DNA from: JBOGNO01 sp050747245
GTDB taxonomy: Bacteria; Acidobacteriota; Terriglobia; Acidiferrales; UBA7541
Direction: 5' to 3'
Assembly: GCA_050747245.1 (NCBI GenBank)
Contig: JBOGNO010000007.1
Coordinates: forward strand, 62,001-126,000
DNA length: 64,000 nt
Within the stretch, counting starts at the first letter, position 1, and each line of letters opens with the position of its first letter. The translations under genes and the position numbers were made by a program. The notes below the pieces were generated by a model. That model was not told the DNA's origin. It did not search any database and saw only the letters and a list, made by a program, of their open reading frames with translations. This document shows, one piece after another, positions 62,375-64,000 of the stretch.

Positions 62375-63289
62375 CTACGGCTTTTTCAACGCGCCCGAGA
62401 ATCGCTCTCGCGGCAGTCCCAGAGCACGCCGAAATGGGCGTGTCACCTTGAGCATGGCGAACCTTGCGTCATCGGAATAGGCTCGAATCGCCCGCTTTCC
62501 CTGCAACACCCAATAGTAGGTATTGCGCTGCAGCCCAGCCGGCGTCAGGCGGTACCTCGCGTCCTCAAGCGTTCGACAATGCCACCGCCCGCCGAGCAAT
62601 CGCTGGTTTTCTCTTGCTTCATCACCCTGCCAGACGCCCTCTTCCCCGTCGGGATGATAGGAGTAATCGTGATTCTGGTGGATTGGTGTGACGACGCTTG
62701 AAGCATCAATCACGGCGGCACCGGAATGTCGGGCATACCAAATCAGCCAATTATCCCAACTCGGCCGCCCGATAACGAAACGTGGAATTCGATTGAGAAA
62801 GAGCCCTCGCGAAAACACAAAGTAATCGATCCATTGCGGCGGACGCTGATTATTTGCGTCGAGCGCGTGGCTCCGAATTTGCTCCTCCCAGTCAGCGTGT
62901 GTGAATTCCAACGGCTCGCGGACATCCAGATCCCATCGCTGTCCAGCCATGAGGAATGGGCGCGGCCAATTGAGAAACTTTTCGACGGCACGACGAAAGT
63001 CCGATGTCAGGATAATATCGCAATTGACGTAGCAGAGGACGTCATGTCGCGCGATCTGCTGGGCGCGATCGAAGAATGAAGCAAGGTATTTCGTGCCGTA
63101 TTCGTTGCACTGAACCTTCGGCTCGTGGCGAATTCCGAGCTCAAGGGCCGTCTCGCGCGCACCCTCCTCCGGGCCGAACAAGATTACTTCACAGCCGGGA
63201 TGGAGATGCTTCCAGCTTACGATGGCATTGCGCTGGATCACGTTGATGTGCCCGCAGAAGGGTTTCGGGGTTGAGAAAATCGTGAGCAT
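62375..63289 (-). CDS. Putative glycosyltransferase (unassigned family)
   Basis: 304 residues from an ATG. Features seen: a C-terminal helical basic segment, an NCDIIL acidic pair (about residue 90) that could be a DxD-type metal site, and a WQGDE stretch. No family is confidently recognised; a GT-A sugar transferase is the best guess from locus context and the DxD-like element. It starts six bases after the end of the epimerase. Confidence 0.55.
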   Translation of the reverse strand: MLTIFSTPKPFCGHINVIQRNAIVSWKHLHPGCEVILFGPEEGARETALELGIRHEPKVQCNEYGTKYLASFFDRAQQIARHDVLCYVNCDIILTSDFRRAVEKFLNWPRPFLMAGQRWDLDVREPLEFTHADWEEQIRSHALDANNQRPPQWIDYFVFSRGLFLNRIPRFVIGRPSWDNWLIWYARHSGAAVIDASSVVTPIHQNHDYSYHPDGEEGVWQGDEARENQRLLGGRWHCRTLEDARYRLTPAGLQRNTYYWVLQGKRAIRAYSDDARFAMLKVTRPFRRALGLPRERFSGALKKP

Positions 63290-63295
63290 AGCTTT

Positions 63296-64000
63296 CTAGA
63301 CGGCCGAACCGGCGGCCTGCTTCCTTTCCTCCACTTCGATGATTTCTCCAAAGATTGTTTCGAGATTGCGAGAAATTTGCCAGCCCGGAAAATGGCTCTT
63401 CAATTTGCGCAGATTGCTGATGTAACAAATATGGTCGCCTTTGCGTGGATTGTCTTCATAAACCCAGTGGATCGTCCGGCCGGTCATTGACTGAATTTTC
63501 TCGATGGCTTCCAAAATGGAAATGCTGTTCTCACGTCCGCCGCCGAGGTTATAGACTTCGCCGGGGCGCGGCTCGCGGGCGAAGGCGTCCATTGCGGCAA
63601 TGACATCGGCGCTGTGAATATTGTCGCGGACTTGTTTGCCTTTGTAGCCAAAAACCGTATAGGTCTGGCCGGAAAAGGCAACCTTCACCAAATAGGAAAT
63701 GAATCCGTGGAGTTCCACGCCGGAGTGGTGAGGCCCGGTGAGACAACCTCCTCGAAATATGCCTACGTTGAGACCGTAATAGCGGCCGTATTCCTGAGCC
63801 ATCACGTCCGCAGCAACTTTTGAAGCGCCAAATATGGAATGAAGCGTGCGATCAATTCTGCAATTTTCGCTGATACCATCAAAATCCTGGCTGTTCGAGT
63901 AATCGAAACGTGTCGCTAATTCCTTCAACGGCAATTCATTAGGCGCATCGCCATAGACCTTGTTGGTGCTCATGAAAAGAAAGACGGCATCGGGGCAATG
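63296..64000 (-). CDS. CDP-paratose/tyvelose 2-epimerase-like SDR, N-terminus outside window
   Basis: The frame is open through the right edge, so the NAD-binding N-terminus is missing. The visible 234 residues start within the catalytic region: SSTNKVYGDAPN-type motif (STNKVYGDAPN here), then FGASKVAAD, RGGCLTGPHHSG and RDNIHSADVIAAM. These match the CDP-paratose 2-epimerase (tyvelose epimerase) subfamily, in which the Tyr of YxxxK is often replaced as here by Phe. It would make a dideoxyhexose nucleotide for the polysaccharide. The sugar is inferred. Confidence 0.78.
   Translation of the reverse strand, partial: HCPDAVFLFMSTNKVYGDAPNELPLKELATRFDYSNSQDFDGISENCRIDRTLHSIFGASKVAADVMAQEYGRYYGLNVGIFRGGCLTGPHHSGVELHGFISYLVKVAFSGQTYTVFGYKGKQVRDNIHSADVIAAMDAFAREPRPGEVYNLGGGRENSISILEAIEKIQSMTGRTIHWVYEDNPRKGDHICYISNLRKLKSHFPGWQISRNLETIFGEIIEVEERKQAAGSAV

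Noticed and set aside
1..64000. Mobile elements, CRISPR arrays, tRNA or rRNA genes
   Set aside because: No transposase or integrase motif, no regularly spaced repeats, no tRNA cloverleaf and no rRNA stretch was recognised anywhere. The short direct repeats at 9862-9940 are only two copies and not CRISPR-like.

Overview
The window reads as a GC-rich bacterial chromosome segment, most likely from an acidobacterium. The main taxonomic hint is the 1131-residue TonB-dependent receptor at 6161-9556, with an N-terminal carboxypeptidase-regulatory-like fold of the Oar type that is abundant in Acidobacteriota. This is inferred from protein style only. No rRNA, tRNA, CRISPR array, transposase or phage gene was seen.

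Left part (1-24000), mixed housekeeping and accessory genes: a 5'-truncated amidase (GatA-like); a small membrane protein; a tightly overlapping minus-strand trio of CDP-alcohol phosphatidyltransferase, HAD phosphatase and PAP2/AUR1-like protein; ccdA with a TlpA-like thioredoxin; the outer-membrane receptor with its terminator; a repeat- and hairpin-bearing spacer; frataxin-like cyaY overlapping a free-standing DsbD N-terminal domain; gltX; a large membrane 3xGAF-GGDEF-HD-GYP cyclic-di-GMP protein; an OsmC protein; a CstB-like persulfide dioxygenase with rhodanese domains; fabH with a good sigma70-type promoter; and a UDP-xylose pair (a UXS-like decarboxylase converging on ugd).

Right part (24004 to beyond 64000), about 40 kb almost wholly on the minus strand: a surface-polysaccharide locus. 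It holds a WecA/MraY-type initiating sugar-phosphate transferase, at least ten glycosyltransferases, a Wzy/WaaL-type polymerase or ligase, a GT-C membrane transferase, three nucleotide-sugar epimerases (the last a CDP-paratose/tyvelose-epimerase-like protein cut by the window end), six class I methyltransferases plus an FkbM methyltransferase, an OafA-type acyltransferase, two AsnB-type amidotransferases, three NodU/TobZ-type carbamoyltransferases, and a membrane transglutaminase-like protein. The likely product is a heavily decorated (methylated, acylated, amidated, carbamoylated) glycan. Flippase and export genes are not in the window.

Points most worth checking: three carbamoyltransferases with two amidotransferases in one glycan locus; two epimerase genes that appear to start at AUC and AUA behind strong Shine-Dalgarno sequences; a short remnant of a glycosyltransferase 5' end in front of a methyltransferase gene; and the phospholipid head-group trio.
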